DNA of 12,311 bases, taken from JAICLV01 sp036380925 (GTDB taxonomy: Bacteria; Actinomycetota; Actinomycetes; Acidothermales; Acidothermaceae). Shown piece by piece: positions 1-5,970 of this stretch. Under the pieces are notes generated by a model, which worked only from the letters and a program-made list of their open reading frames with translations, was not told the DNA's origin and did not search any database. Positions within the stretch are counted from its first letter, which is position 1; each line of letters starts with the position of its first letter. Location: contig DASVDW010000226.1 of NCBI GenBank assembly GCA_036380925.1, forward strand, positions 1-12,311, in the 5' to 3' direction. Position numbers and translations under genes: made by a program.

Positions 1-1
1 C

Positions 2-892
2 CAGCTCAAGGCCTTCGTCGAGGCGGGCGGTTCGCTGCTCGACACCGCCGACACCTACGCGGGCGGAGACAGCGAGCGGGTCATCGGCATGGTGCTCGCG
101 AAAGCGGTCGACCGGGCCGACGTCGTCGTCGCGACGAAAGCGGGCGGGCTCGCTCCTCACGAACGACAAGGCGGACGACGCCGCGACATGTCGCGGCGGC
201 ATCTGCTCAAGGCGCTCGACGACTCCCTCGACCGCTTGGGAATCGAGCACGTCGATCTGTGGCAAGTGCATGGTTTCGATCCGCTCACCCCGCTCGAGGA
301 GACGCTGTCGGCGCTCGATCTGGCGGTGAGCTCTGGCCGCGCGCGTTACGTGGGCGTCTCGAATCTCACCGGCTGGCAGACCGCGAAGGCGGCGACCTGG
401 CAGGCCGCCTGGCCCGGTCGGGCGCCGCTGGTGTCGACGCAGGTCGAGTACTCGTTGTTGGAGCGCGGTGTCGAACGCGAGGTGGTGCCCGCCGCGCTCG
501 ACGCAGGGATGTCGGTGTTGCCGTGGTCGCCGCTCGGTCGTGGCGTGCTGACCGGCAAGTACCGAAACGGAATTCCGGCTGACTCGCGCGCCGCCAGCGA
601 TCACCTCGCGTCGTTCGTCGAGCCGTATCTGGACGAGACGCACGGGCGAGTGGTGCACGCGGTGTGCACGGCGGCCGACGGCCTTGGCGTCTCCCCGCTC
701 GCCGTGGCGCTGGCCTGGGTGCGCGATCGGCCGGGCGTCGCGGCGCCGCTCGTCGGCGCCCGCACCGCCGCGCAGCTGCTTGGCATCCTGGCGGAGGTGG
801 ACGTCGAGCTGCCGGTCGAGATCCGCGACGCGCTCGATGAAGTGTCGGCGCCGGTGTTCGGCTATCCAGAGCGCGGCGCCGGTCAGGAATGA
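2..892 (+). CDS. Aldo/keto reductase, 5'-truncated by window edge
   Basis: NAD(P)H-dependent oxidoreductase of the aldo/keto reductase superfamily, a cytoplasmic TIM barrel that reduces carbonyl groups; the substrate cannot be told. The reading frame is already open at base 2, so the internal ATG at 89 is not the start and the N-terminus lies outside the window. Visible family motifs: DTADTYAGGDSE with the catalytic Asp and Tyr, VVVATKAGG with the catalytic Lys, LWQVHGFDP with the active-site His, YVGVSNLTGWQ, the strand-loop VLPWSPLGRGVLTGKY, and the C-terminal cofactor segment VGARTAAQL. It ends in an ATGA overlap with the next gene, so the two are probably translated from one mRNA. Nothing in the visible part looks damaged. 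Family assignment is firm; physiological role is unknown. Confidence 0.93.
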   Translation, partial: QLKAFVEAGGSLLDTADTYAGGDSERVIGMVLAKAVDRADVVVATKAGGLAPHERQGGRRRDMSRRHLLKALDDSLDRLGIEHVDLWQVHGFDPLTPLEETLSALDLAVSSGRARYVGVSNLTGWQTAKAATWQAAWPGRAPLVSTQVEYSLLERGVEREVVPAALDAGMSVLPWSPLGRGVLTGKYRNGIPADSRAASDHLASFVEPYLDETHGRVVHAVCTAADGLGVSPLAVALAWVRDRPGVAAPLVGARTAAQLLGILAEVDVELPVEIRDALDEVSAPVFGYPERGAGQE

Positions 893-2022
893 CGCCCGGC
901 GCGCTGCTCGTGCGGCTGCTCGAGGCGGCCGCGGCAGACGGACACACGGTGCTGCCGGTGGCGCTGGCCGGCTCCGTGTTGAGTGGTCGGGGCGTCCGAT
1001 TGGAAGTCGCGATGCGCGAGGTGGGGCCGGCCGGGACCGCTCAGGTCAGCGCGCCGACGGCGTCGCTGCTCGCCCTTCGCTCGTTGGTCGCCGCCGAGCG
1101 GTCGATCGGGCGCGCGGTGCTCGCGAGGGCGCGCGCTGGACGGTTGAGGGTGGTCATCGGGCCGTCTGGGGCGCCCCGCGACGCGGCCAGTTCCACCGCC
1201 GGCGACGAGGTCGTCGCCGATGACTGCGAGTGTCTCGACGTCGCGACGCTCGCCACCTTCCTCGAAAGCTGCGCCGACGACGAAACCGTCGTGTTGGCAG
1301 GCGATCTCAACGGTCTTGGCTCCCCCGGCCCCGGTCGTGGGTTCGCCGACATCGCGCACTCCGGCGTGGTGCCGGTGACGAGCGTCGGGTTCGATGATCG
1401 AGCCGTCGGACCGGTGCTGCGGGCTTTCGCCGCCGCGGTGGCGGCGGGCGAGCCGTCCGCTGTCGACGACCCCGGCCACGAGGTCGTGGTGGTGCCCGCC
1501 GCGACCGGCGACGAGGTCGCGCATCGGGTTGGCCAACTGGTGCGCGACTCCATCCCGCGCGCGTTCGGCCTGACCGGTTCCGACATCCAGGTGCTGGCCT
1601 GCGGCGCAAGAGGCGCGGCGACGCTCGCGACGTCGCTCGCGGGGATCGGGGCCCGGCCGCCAATGCCGGTGGAAGGGGCGCTCGGCCGCAATTGGCCCGC
1701 GGTGGTGCTCGCGGTGTCGCCCGAGTCAGCCGGATTGCTGTCGCGGCCGCTGATCTACAGCGCGATCACGAGGGCAACGCGACATCTTTCCGTGGTGCAA
1801 GGGTCAGGGCGGGCATTCGCCGAGGCGATCGAGCGCGGGTGTGATCAACGCCGCACACTACTGGCCGGATTGCTGCGCACCGGGGCGTCGGAAGACGACT
1901 ACCCCTCGTCGTCTGACTCCCATTCGAGCTCGTCTTCGTCGGTCTCGTCGTCCTCGTCGACGGTCTCGACCGGGCCGAACGGCGTGACCTCTTCGTACGC
2001 GGAGAACAGCACGTCGTCGTAG
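889..2022 (+). CDS. Degenerate RecD-like helicase-related protein, no Walker A
   Basis: The protein resembles the C-terminal half of RecD-type superfamily 1 helicases. Residues 134-163 (VVLAGDLNGLGSPGPGRGFA, then HSGVVPV) match the motif III region, usually GD-x-DQLPSVGPG. Residues 232-250 (DIQVLACGARG) and 263-305 (GRNWPAVVL, then SRPLIYSAITRATRHLSVV) match the UvrD-like C-terminal domain with motif VI. I find no GxGKT/S Walker A and no DE-type Walker B; GPSGAPRDA at 91-99 sits where a P-loop might once have been. The motif III Gln is also changed. ATP hydrolysis is therefore doubtful, and a structural or DNA-binding role is inference. It starts in an ATGA overlap with the reductase. From about residue 338 the protein becomes a serine tail made only of antisense sequence of the gene at 1899-2186, so its native stop may be lost. 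Confidence 0.75.
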   Translation: MTPGALLVRLLEAAAADGHTVLPVALAGSVLSGRGVRLEVAMREVGPAGTAQVSAPTASLLALRSLVAAERSIGRAVLARARAGRLRVVIGPSGAPRDAASSTAGDEVVADDCECLDVATLATFLESCADDETVVLAGDLNGLGSPGPGRGFADIAHSGVVPVTSVGFDDRAVGPVLRAFAAAVAAGEPSAVDDPGHEVVVVPAATGDEVAHRVGQLVRDSIPRAFGLTGSDIQVLACGARGAATLATSLAGIGARPPMPVEGALGRNWPAVVLAVSPESAGLLSRPLIYSAITRATRHLSVVQGSGRAFAEAIERGCDQRRTLLAGLLRTGASEDDYPSSSDSHSSSSSSVSSSSSTVSTGPNGVTSSYAENSTSS

Positions 2023-2186
2023 GCCTCTGCCGCCGACGCGAGCGCGTCGTAAGCGGCCTGCACGCGCGGATCGTTCTCGCCGGCGCGCGACTCAACGGCC
2101 GCCAGATGGGAGTCCAGCGCCGCCTTCAGCGCATCGAGGGTGGAGCGCACCTGCTCGGACGTTGCCGGGCTCTCGTCGTCAGCCAT
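1899..2186 (-). CDS. Small acidic protein of unknown function
   Basis: A 95-residue protein I cannot assign to a named family. The N-terminal two thirds are predicted helical and alanine-rich (for example STLDALKAALDSHLAAVES and AAYDALASAAEAYDDVLFSA), suggesting a helical bundle or coiled-coil dimer. The last 20 residues are almost all acidic (DEDDETDEDELEWESDDEG), as in flexible tails that mimic nucleic acid or bind basic partners. The ATG at 2186 is preferred over a TTG two codons upstream because a TAGCGT -10 box lies 6 nt before it, as expected for a leaderless mRNA. It is divergent from the DUF5703-type gene and overlaps the convergent RecD-like gene by 124 nt. The regular helical pattern suggests it is the real coding strand in the overlap. 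Confidence 0.75.
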   Translation of the reverse strand: MADDESPATSEQVRSTLDALKAALDSHLAAVESRAGENDPRVQAAYDALASAAEAYDDVLFSAYEEVTPFGPVETVDEDDETDEDELEWESDDEG

Positions 2187-2192
2187 GGTCAA

Positions 2193-2198
2193 ACGCTA
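2193..2198 (-). promoter_or_regulatory. -10 box for leaderless acidic-protein gene
   Basis: On the minus strand TAGCGT fits the actinobacterial -10 consensus TANNNT and ends 6 nt before the ATG at 2186. This spacing places the transcription start at or next to the A of the start codon. No clear -35 hexamer is seen, which is common in this group. Confidence 0.55.
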
Positions 2199-2220
2199 CC
2201 GGTCCGCGCACAAGGCTGCG

Positions 2221-2235
2221 AGCGGGCGGCCCGCT
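2221..2235. promoter_or_regulatory. Palindrome in divergent promoter region, possible operator
   Basis: AGCGGGC-G-GCCCGCT is a perfect inverted repeat with 7-bp arms around one base. It lies between the two divergent -10 boxes and overlaps the expected -35 zone of both promoters, so a repressor bound here could control both genes. In DNA this rich in G and C a palindrome of this length can arise by chance; function is inferred from position only. Confidence 0.35.
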
Positions 2236-2238
2236 TGC

Positions 2239-2244
2239 CACAAT
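2239..2244 (+). promoter_or_regulatory. -10 box for leaderless DUF5703-type gene
   Basis: CACAAT (five of six matches to TACAAT) ends 6 nt before the ATG at 2251, the usual layout of leaderless mycobacterial genes. It mirrors the promoter of the divergent acidic-protein gene. There is no Shine-Dalgarno sequence before the ATG, which agrees with leaderless initiation. Confidence 0.5.
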
Positions 2245-2250
2245 GTGGGC

Positions 2251-2460
2251 ATGGACAGCGGAGGTCTCGATGCCGCTGCCGATTGGGAATTTCGGCAGCT
2301 GTCGCTGCCGCGAGGCACGTCGCGCGGCGCGGCGCGACGGCTGCTGACCCAAGCTGCGGAGTACCACGGCTGGGAGCTGGACCGGCTGCGGCTCTTTCCC
2401 GACGGGTCCCGACACGTTGTGCTGCGTCGGCGAATACTGCGGGTGGCGCGGACGCTCTAA
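2251..2460 (+). CDS. DUF5703-type small conserved protein
   Basis: A 69-residue protein with the pattern WEFRQLSLPRGTSRGAARRL, then a segment containing EYHGWELDRLRLFPDGSR and VVLRRRILR. From memory this matches the actinobacterial DUF5703 family, in which PRG.SR..A..LL and WELDRL.L..DGSRRV.LRR.I are the conserved stretches. Function is unknown. The fold is probably a small beta-alpha-beta unit, and the basic C-terminus could bind nucleic acid. The ATG at 2251 was chosen because family similarity begins just after it and a -10 box lies 6 nt upstream; the longer frame back to 2140 runs through the divergent gene. It ends 5 nt from the convergent M20 peptidase, a neighbour I recall for this family elsewhere in actinobacteria. 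No signal peptide or membrane segment. Confidence 0.8.
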   Translation: MDSGGLDAAADWEFRQLSLPRGTSRGAARRLLTQAAEYHGWELDRLRLFPDGSRHVVLRRRILRVARTL

Positions 2461-2465
2461 GTGGT

Positions 2466-3776
2466 TCAGCAGTTTGCGAGGAACCGGTCGAGCACCCGCA
2501 CGCCGAACCGCAACGCGTCGAGGTTGACCCGCTCGTCGACGCCGTGGAACATGCCGGCGAAATCGAGGTCGGGCGATAAACGCAACGGTGAGAAGCCGTA
2601 CCCGGTGATGCCGAGCTCCGAGAACGACTTGTCGTCAGTGCCGCCGAAGAGGCAGTACGGCACCGGCTTGGCGCCGTCGTCCTCGGCTTTGATGGCGTTC
2701 TTCATGGCGTCGACGAGCGGGCCGTCCCACTCCGTTTCGAGCGCGATGTCCTCGTGCACCATCTCGCGCGTGACGTCGGGGCCGAGCAGTTCGTCGATGG
2801 TGTCGAGGAATTCGTCTTTGTAGCCGGGCAGGTAGCGGCCGTCGACGTGCGCGGTGGCCTCCTGCGGGATGACGTTGACCTTGTAGCCGGCGTCGAGCAT
2901 CGTCGGGTTGGCCGTGTTGCGCAGCGTCGCGGCGACCAGCGCGGTGATGGTGCCGAGCTTGTCGGCGGCGGCGCGCAGATCGTGCGGGTCGAGGTCGGCG
3001 CCGAGCGCGTCGCCCAACTCGGCGAGAAACGCCTCGACGGTCTTGGTGAGCCGCACCGGCCATTCGTACTGGCCGATGCGGGCCACCGCCTCGGACAGTT
3101 TGGTGACCGCGTTGTTGTCGTTGACCAGGCTGCCGTGGCCGGCCCGGCCGCGCGCGATCAGCTTCATCCACGCCATGCCGCGCTGGGCGGTCTGGATCGG
3201 GTAGAGCCGAAGATTCTCCTTTACTTGCAGGGAGAACCCGCCGACCTCGCTGATCGACTCGGCACAGCCCTCGAAGAGGTCTTTGTGGTGGTCGACCAAG
3301 TAGTGGGCGCCCTTGACGCCGCCAGCCTCCTCGTCGGCGACAAACGCGAGGACGACGTCGCGCGGCGGCTTACGTCCCTCTCGTCGCCACTGCCGGACGA
3401 CGGCGAGCGTCATCGCGTCCATGTCTTTCATGTCGACGGCGCCGCGGCCCCACAGGCAGCCGTCCTTGATCTCGCCGCCGAACGGGTCGACACTCCAGTG
3501 GCTCGCATCGGCCGGGACGACGTCGAGGTGGCCGTGGATCAGCAGCGCGGGGCGGCGGGAGTTGGCGCCTTCCATGCGCGCGACCACGCTGGCCCGGCCG
3601 GGCTCCGATTCGACGAGCGTGGGCTCGAGGCCGACTTCGGCGAGCTTCGCCGCGACGTACTCTGCGGCGGGGCGCTCCGGCTTGATCGGATTGGACGTGT
3701 CGATCCGGATGAGGTCGCGGCAGAGGTCGACGACTTCTTCCTCGGCGGTCGGGGCGGCGGCGGACTCCGGCGACAT
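2466..3776 (-). CDS. M20/M25/M40 family metallopeptidase (ArgE/DapE/ACY1-like)
   Basis: Cytoplasmic di-zinc hydrolase of peptidase family M20, which cleaves dipeptides, acylated amino acids or succinyl-diaminopimelate. The 436 residues fit the usual length. Metal and catalytic residues are visible: HGHLDVVP (His83, and Asp85, the catalytic partner), WGRGAVDMK with the bridging Asp115, ADEEAGG with Glu149 (general base) and Glu150, and the late MFHGVDERV with the last zinc His. RAGHGS at 212-216 is the His of the lid/dimerisation domain, and FGGTDDKSF precedes the C-terminus. The ATG at 3776 has a GAGGGG ribosome-binding site about 8 nt upstream. The true substrate is undecided; the family is often labelled DapE-like without proof. 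Nothing appears truncated. It converges on the DUF5703-type gene with 5 nt between stops and no terminator hairpin. Confidence 0.93.
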   Translation of the reverse strand: MSPESAAAPTAEEEVVDLCRDLIRIDTSNPIKPERPAAEYVAAKLAEVGLEPTLVESEPGRASVVARMEGANSRRPALLIHGHLDVVPADASHWSVDPFGGEIKDGCLWGRGAVDMKDMDAMTLAVVRQWRREGRKPPRDVVLAFVADEEAGGVKGAHYLVDHHKDLFEGCAESISEVGGFSLQVKENLRLYPIQTAQRGMAWMKLIARGRAGHGSLVNDNNAVTKLSEAVARIGQYEWPVRLTKTVEAFLAELGDALGADLDPHDLRAAADKLGTITALVAATLRNTANPTMLDAGYKVNVIPQEATAHVDGRYLPGYKDEFLDTIDELLGPDVTREMVHEDIALETEWDGPLVDAMKNAIKAEDDGAKPVPYCLFGGTDDKSFSELGITGYGFSPLRLSPDLDFAGMFHGVDERVNLDALRFGVRVLDRFLANC

Positions 3777-3973
3777 GGGCGATCCCCTCGGCTGACGGTT
3801 CGGTCGGGCGGCGGTTCGGTGGCCATCCTGTCATCCTCGGCGGGCCTCCGCGGCGCCCGAGATCAAGGAGCGCAACGGCGTTGGGACGACGGATTCGGTC
3901 CACGATCTCGCGGGCGTCAAGGCGCCTAGGCCCGTCGGCCGGGCGGCGGGCCCCGGGCGGGCGCCGGCGTTGG

Positions 3974-3979
3974 TATCGT
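3974..3979 (+). promoter_or_regulatory. Extended -10 promoter element for tRNA-Leu
   Basis: TATCGT preceded by TGG gives an extended -10 (TGN-TANNNT), 32 nt before the first base of the tRNA. This predicts a start near 3986 and a short 5' leader removed by RNase P. No convincing -35 is seen in the very GC-rich upstream sequence. The rest of 3777-4011 holds no gene that I can support. Confidence 0.4.
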
Positions 3980-4011
3980 GTACGCCGGTCCTGCGCATTG
4001 CAGGGCTCCAC

Positions 4012-4096
4012 GTCCGGGTGGCGGAATAGGCAGACGCGCTAGCTTGAGGTGCTAGTGCCCGTATAGGGCATGGGGGTTCAAGTCCCCCCTCGGACA
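4012..4096 (+). tRNA. tRNA-Leu (anticodon GAG)
   Basis: A complete 85-nt class II tRNA. The acceptor stem GTCCGGG pairs with CTCGGAC (one G-T pair), followed by discriminator A at 4096, as expected for leucine. The anticodon stem CTAGC/GCTAG is perfect and the loop TTGAGGT carries GAG at 4046-4048, reading CUC and CUU codons. A long variable arm (GCCC/GGGC stem) and a T arm with GGGGG-TTCAAGT-CCCCC complete the fold. No CCA is encoded; the next bases are CAG. A recombinase remnant lies immediately downstream, so the 3' half of this gene is a likely former attachment site. Confidence 0.97.
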
Positions 4097-4098
4097 CA

Positions 4099-4566
4099 GG
4101 TCTCGCGGTCTACCGGCGCAGTGTCGGGCAGCCCGTGATCACCGTGGTGGTTGGGGCTGCGCCGCTGTTCGGCGAGCGGCCCGCGCTGCGGGGTCGAGGA
4201 CGTCGACGTCACGCGCAAGACCGTGGCGTGTGAACAAGTCGGAAACTCGACGACGAGGACGGCGAACAAGCGGCTCCCCCGCTGGCGGGGATTCTCGTGC
4301 GGCGGTTCGCCGGTCGCGTGATCGACGACTTCGCGTTCGTCACCCCGACCGGGCCGCCCATCCACAACGCCGACTTCTACGAGTTGGGTGTGGACGCCGC
4401 TGACGAGCGCCCTCGCCAAACTCGGTGTCGCGCCATCCCGTTCCACCGTCTGCGCGACAAGCCGCGCGACACCGACGTCGCGTGGCTCGTCGCCGGCGAC
4501 GTGCATCTGCCGTCGCGAAAGGTCTGTCGCGTCGTCGCGTCTCCAGCCGATCGAACGCTCAACTAA
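4099..4566 (+). pseudogene. Decayed tyrosine recombinase (phage-type integrase) remnant
   Basis: Pieces of a tyrosine integrase catalytic domain appear in order but in alternating frames. About 4135-4190 reads LFGERPALR, like the G-R-GE-ALR block around the first catalytic Arg. 4193-4284 reads VEDVDVTRKTV, then TRTANKRLPR. 4285-4380 reads ILVRRFAGR, then FVTPTGPPIHNADFY, like the family's F.T..G.P....NF. 4388-4432 reads WTPLTSALAKLGVA. The last part, up to the TAA at 4566, reads IPFHRLRDKPRDTDVAWLVA and GDVHLPSRKV, like FHDLRHTHA..LLAAGV. The HxxR pair survives, but the second His region is altered and the nucleophilic Tyr is gone. At least four frame changes exclude function. Its position right after tRNA-Leu suggests an element that once integrated there. 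Recognised by eye from block order, without a database search. Confidence 0.75.
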
Positions 4567-4634
4567 ATGTCCGAGCTGAGTCATTCGCAGTCTGATTCAT
4601 TTCCCCGGCGGGCCAACGGCACGCAAACGGGGAC

Positions 4635-4660
4635 GACGCGCGCCAGCGAGGACGCGCGTC
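4635..4660 (-). terminator. GC hairpin downstream of the gene at 4677-4976
   Basis: GACGCGCG (4635-4642) and CGCGCGTC (4653-4660) form a perfect 8-bp stem with a 10-nt loop, starting 16 nt past the minus-strand stop codon. There is no T-run, so if it terminates it is of the U-poor type seen in mycobacteria. Such stems also occur by chance in this base composition. Confidence 0.4.
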
Positions 4661-4676
4661 CGCAGATCCGGCCCGG

Positions 4677-4976
4677 TCAGCGCCCCAGAGAAATCTGCGA
4701 CAGACCCTTTTGAAGGTCGTCGCCGTTCATCACAGGGACGATCTGCACGCGGGCGCCCATCCCAAGAAAGAACGGCTCCGCGAACACCGGGATCTCCGAT
4801 GGATCTGCCATGTCGAATACAGCGAACATCTCCCGTTGACCATCAAAAGTGCCGAAGTACATCGCCTCGGGGTGCCAACGCTCGGCGAGTTGCTTGACGG
4901 CGGTCTCCACCCTGCCGTCTTTGATCGCCGCATTGCCAGACTCAGCAGGGATATCGATCTTGGCCATGACGCGCAT
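4677..4976 (-). CDS. Conserved small alpha/beta protein of unknown function
   Basis: A 99-residue soluble protein. It resembles small conserved bacterial proteins sometimes mislabelled panthothenate synthetase, with the pattern IDIPAESGNAAIKDGRV, then PEAMYFGTFDGQREMFAVFD, then EIPVFAEPFFLGMGARVQI and PVMNGDDL. The strand-helix-strand-strand-helix-strand order suggests a dimeric ferredoxin-like barrel; no catalytic residues can be pointed out and no function is known to me. The ATG at 4976 was chosen over upstream starts because AAGAAGG lies 5 nt before it and a near-consensus promoter ends at 5008. A second ATG three codons in (4967) is less well placed. It sits on its own between the recombinase remnant and the divergent secreted-peptide gene, and is intact and well promoted despite the decayed surroundings. 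Confidence 0.8.
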   Translation of the reverse strand: MRVMAKIDIPAESGNAAIKDGRVETAVKQLAERWHPEAMYFGTFDGQREMFAVFDMADPSEIPVFAEPFFLGMGARVQIVPVMNGDDLQKGLSQISLGR

Positions 4977-5007
4977 GTCGACCTTCTTAAAGTTGTCGAG
5001 TAAAGGA

Positions 5008-5036
5008 ATCGTAGGTGGGGGTCGCGGTAGCGTCAA
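5008..5036 (-). promoter_or_regulatory. Near-consensus SigA-type promoter
   Basis: On the minus strand TTGACG (5036-5031), a 17-nt spacer, and TACGAT (5013-5008): five of six matches in the -35 and a TANNNT -10 at ideal spacing. The start should fall near 5000, giving a leader of about 25 nt with AAGAAGG before the ATG at 4976. This is the best promoter in the window and suggests housekeeping expression. Confidence 0.75.
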
Positions 5037-5285
5037 TGCGCGAATCGGCAGCATGTCGAACCCGCGATTCTCGCCACATTGCGTCACCGCGCGAGCACCG
5101 ATCCGACATCGTCGCTGATCAACGATCTACCCGATAGGTGAATCGGGGGAAATAACTCTTAGGTTGCGCGTATGGCCTGGCCGCTAATGGTTCAAGTGGA
5201 CCAAGGAGGAGGGCTATCCGCGGCTCCTATTCGAAGGTAGCGTTCACCCGTTGGGCGACAAACTGTTGTCCAGAAAGGGGTGAAC

Positions 5286-5603
5286 ATGCGCGCGAGATCT
5301 TTCCTCCTGGCTGGGGCATGCGCGCTCGCCGTCACGGGTGCGACTGCAGGCACCGCGTTCGCCGGTGAGGTCACCGGCCCTCCCGGCACTCCGGGTGTTC
5401 CTAATTCCGGCTCCGGTGTTCGCACGGGGGCGCCGGCGCATGCCAACTCGATCTGCGCCTTCAACGGATTGAACGACATGATCCTCGGGCAGGGACCGAT
5501 CGACAGCATCGTGCAAACGCCCCATAACCAGGGAACTCCTGGCGAGGCAGGTCACGGCACCTGCGCCGGCGGCACCAACCCGGAGAACCCGCCGAGTCCG
5601 TAA
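5286..5603 (+). CDS. Small secreted protein with signal peptide and two cysteines
   Basis: A 105-residue precursor. Residues 1-26 form a Sec signal peptide: basic MRARS, hydrophobic core LLAGACALAVTGATAGT, and AFA before cleavage at Gly27. The mature part of about 79 residues is rich in Gly, Pro and Thr, starts with a low-complexity stretch (TGPPGTPGVPNSGSG), and has two cysteines, Cys57 in NSICAFNGLND and Cys93 in HGTCAGG, probably one disulfide outside the membrane. The NSICAF-GLND motif recalls a family of small actinobacterial exported proteins of unknown role, recalled from memory. The ATG at 5286 has an AAAGGGG site 5 nt upstream; the GTG at 5280 overlaps that site and is rejected. The gene stands alone, is followed by a strong hairpin, and its upstream 310 nt contain at best a weak ECF-like promoter. 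Confidence 0.75.
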   Translation: MRARSFLLAGACALAVTGATAGTAFAGEVTGPPGTPGVPNSGSGVRTGAPAHANSICAFNGLNDMILGQGPIDSIVQTPHNQGTPGEAGHGTCAGGTNPENPPSP

Positions 5604-5658
5604 CACCAGGTAAGGGCTTTCTACAACGAGCGCTCGAGCCTCACGGATCGACGCCGAC

Positions 5659-5702
5659 GAGCGGGTCCGGTGGCGGCCTCGCAGCCGCCACCGGACCCGC
5701 TC
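5659..5702. terminator. Perfect 19-bp hairpin, possible bidirectional terminator
   Basis: Arms 5659-5677 and 5684-5702 are perfectly complementary over 19 bp with a 6-nt loop CTCGCA. It lies 55 nt after the stop of the secreted-peptide gene and, on the other strand, 6 nt after the last stop of the decayed frame at 5709. There is no T-run. Its strength and position make it the best terminator candidate in the window, for both directions. Confidence 0.75.
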
Positions 5703-5708
5703 CAAGTG

Positions 5709-5890
5709 TTATGGCGTGGGATCGGTGAATGAGCCGCCGAAGAGGTCCTAGTTGCCGAATGCGACCTCGTCCGCGCGCCGAGCCACTTCGTCGTATCTCG
5801 TATTTATCGTGTAGCTCCGCCAGCCATCTCGCCGTCGGACGTGCGAAAGTCGTCAGGGCCGACGTTTTGTTGCCAGCCGGCCGGAACAAT
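5709..5890 (-). pseudogene. Remnant of an unidentified protein-coding gene
   Basis: No intact gene is present in 5604-5970, but the minus strand keeps protein-like stretches in two frames. One reads FHVIVPAGWQQ, then NVGPDDFRTSDGEMAGGATR, and stops at the TAA at 5804-5806. The other reads RYDEVARRADEVAFGN, meets a TAG at 5748-5750, continues DLFGGSFTDPTP, and stops at the TAA at 5709-5711, just before the strong hairpin. The pattern fits the 3' end of a decayed gene followed by its old terminator. I do not recognise the family. The stretches could also be chance readings of GC-rich DNA. Confidence 0.3.
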
Positions 5891-5970
5891 CACGTGGAAT
5901 CGCCCATTACCGAGGCGCCTGGCCGATGAACTCGACGCGACCAGGCACCCCGCGACGCGAGCGAGGCTAG

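Noticed and set aside
2754..3929. A 391-codon plus-strand open frame
   Set aside because: It is antisense to the M20 peptidase, which has all catalytic motifs and a ribosome-binding site. High GC leaves the opposite strand open, and the translated product shows no family motif.
4060..4096. Second copy of the tRNA 3' end as an attR site
   Set aside because: I looked through the rest of the window for a repeat of the GGGGGTTCAAGTC region and the acceptor end and found none; any att repeat must be outside the window or lost.
3831..4097. Minus-strand frame beginning MSEGGLEPPCPIRAL
   Set aside because: The SEGGLEPP start is the well-known spurious translation of the complement of a tRNA T arm and acceptor; here it is antisense to tRNA-Leu.
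4078..4584. A 168-codon minus-strand frame over the recombinase remnant
   Set aside because: The plus strand carries ordered integrase blocks; this frame has no recognisable motif and starts at neither a good ribosome-binding site nor a promoter.
5189..5283. Protein-like plus-strand stretch WFKWTKEEGYPRLLFEG before the secreted peptide
   Set aside because: It looks coding by eye, but a TAA immediately precedes it, there is no start codon in frame, and I recognise no family; too short to claim.
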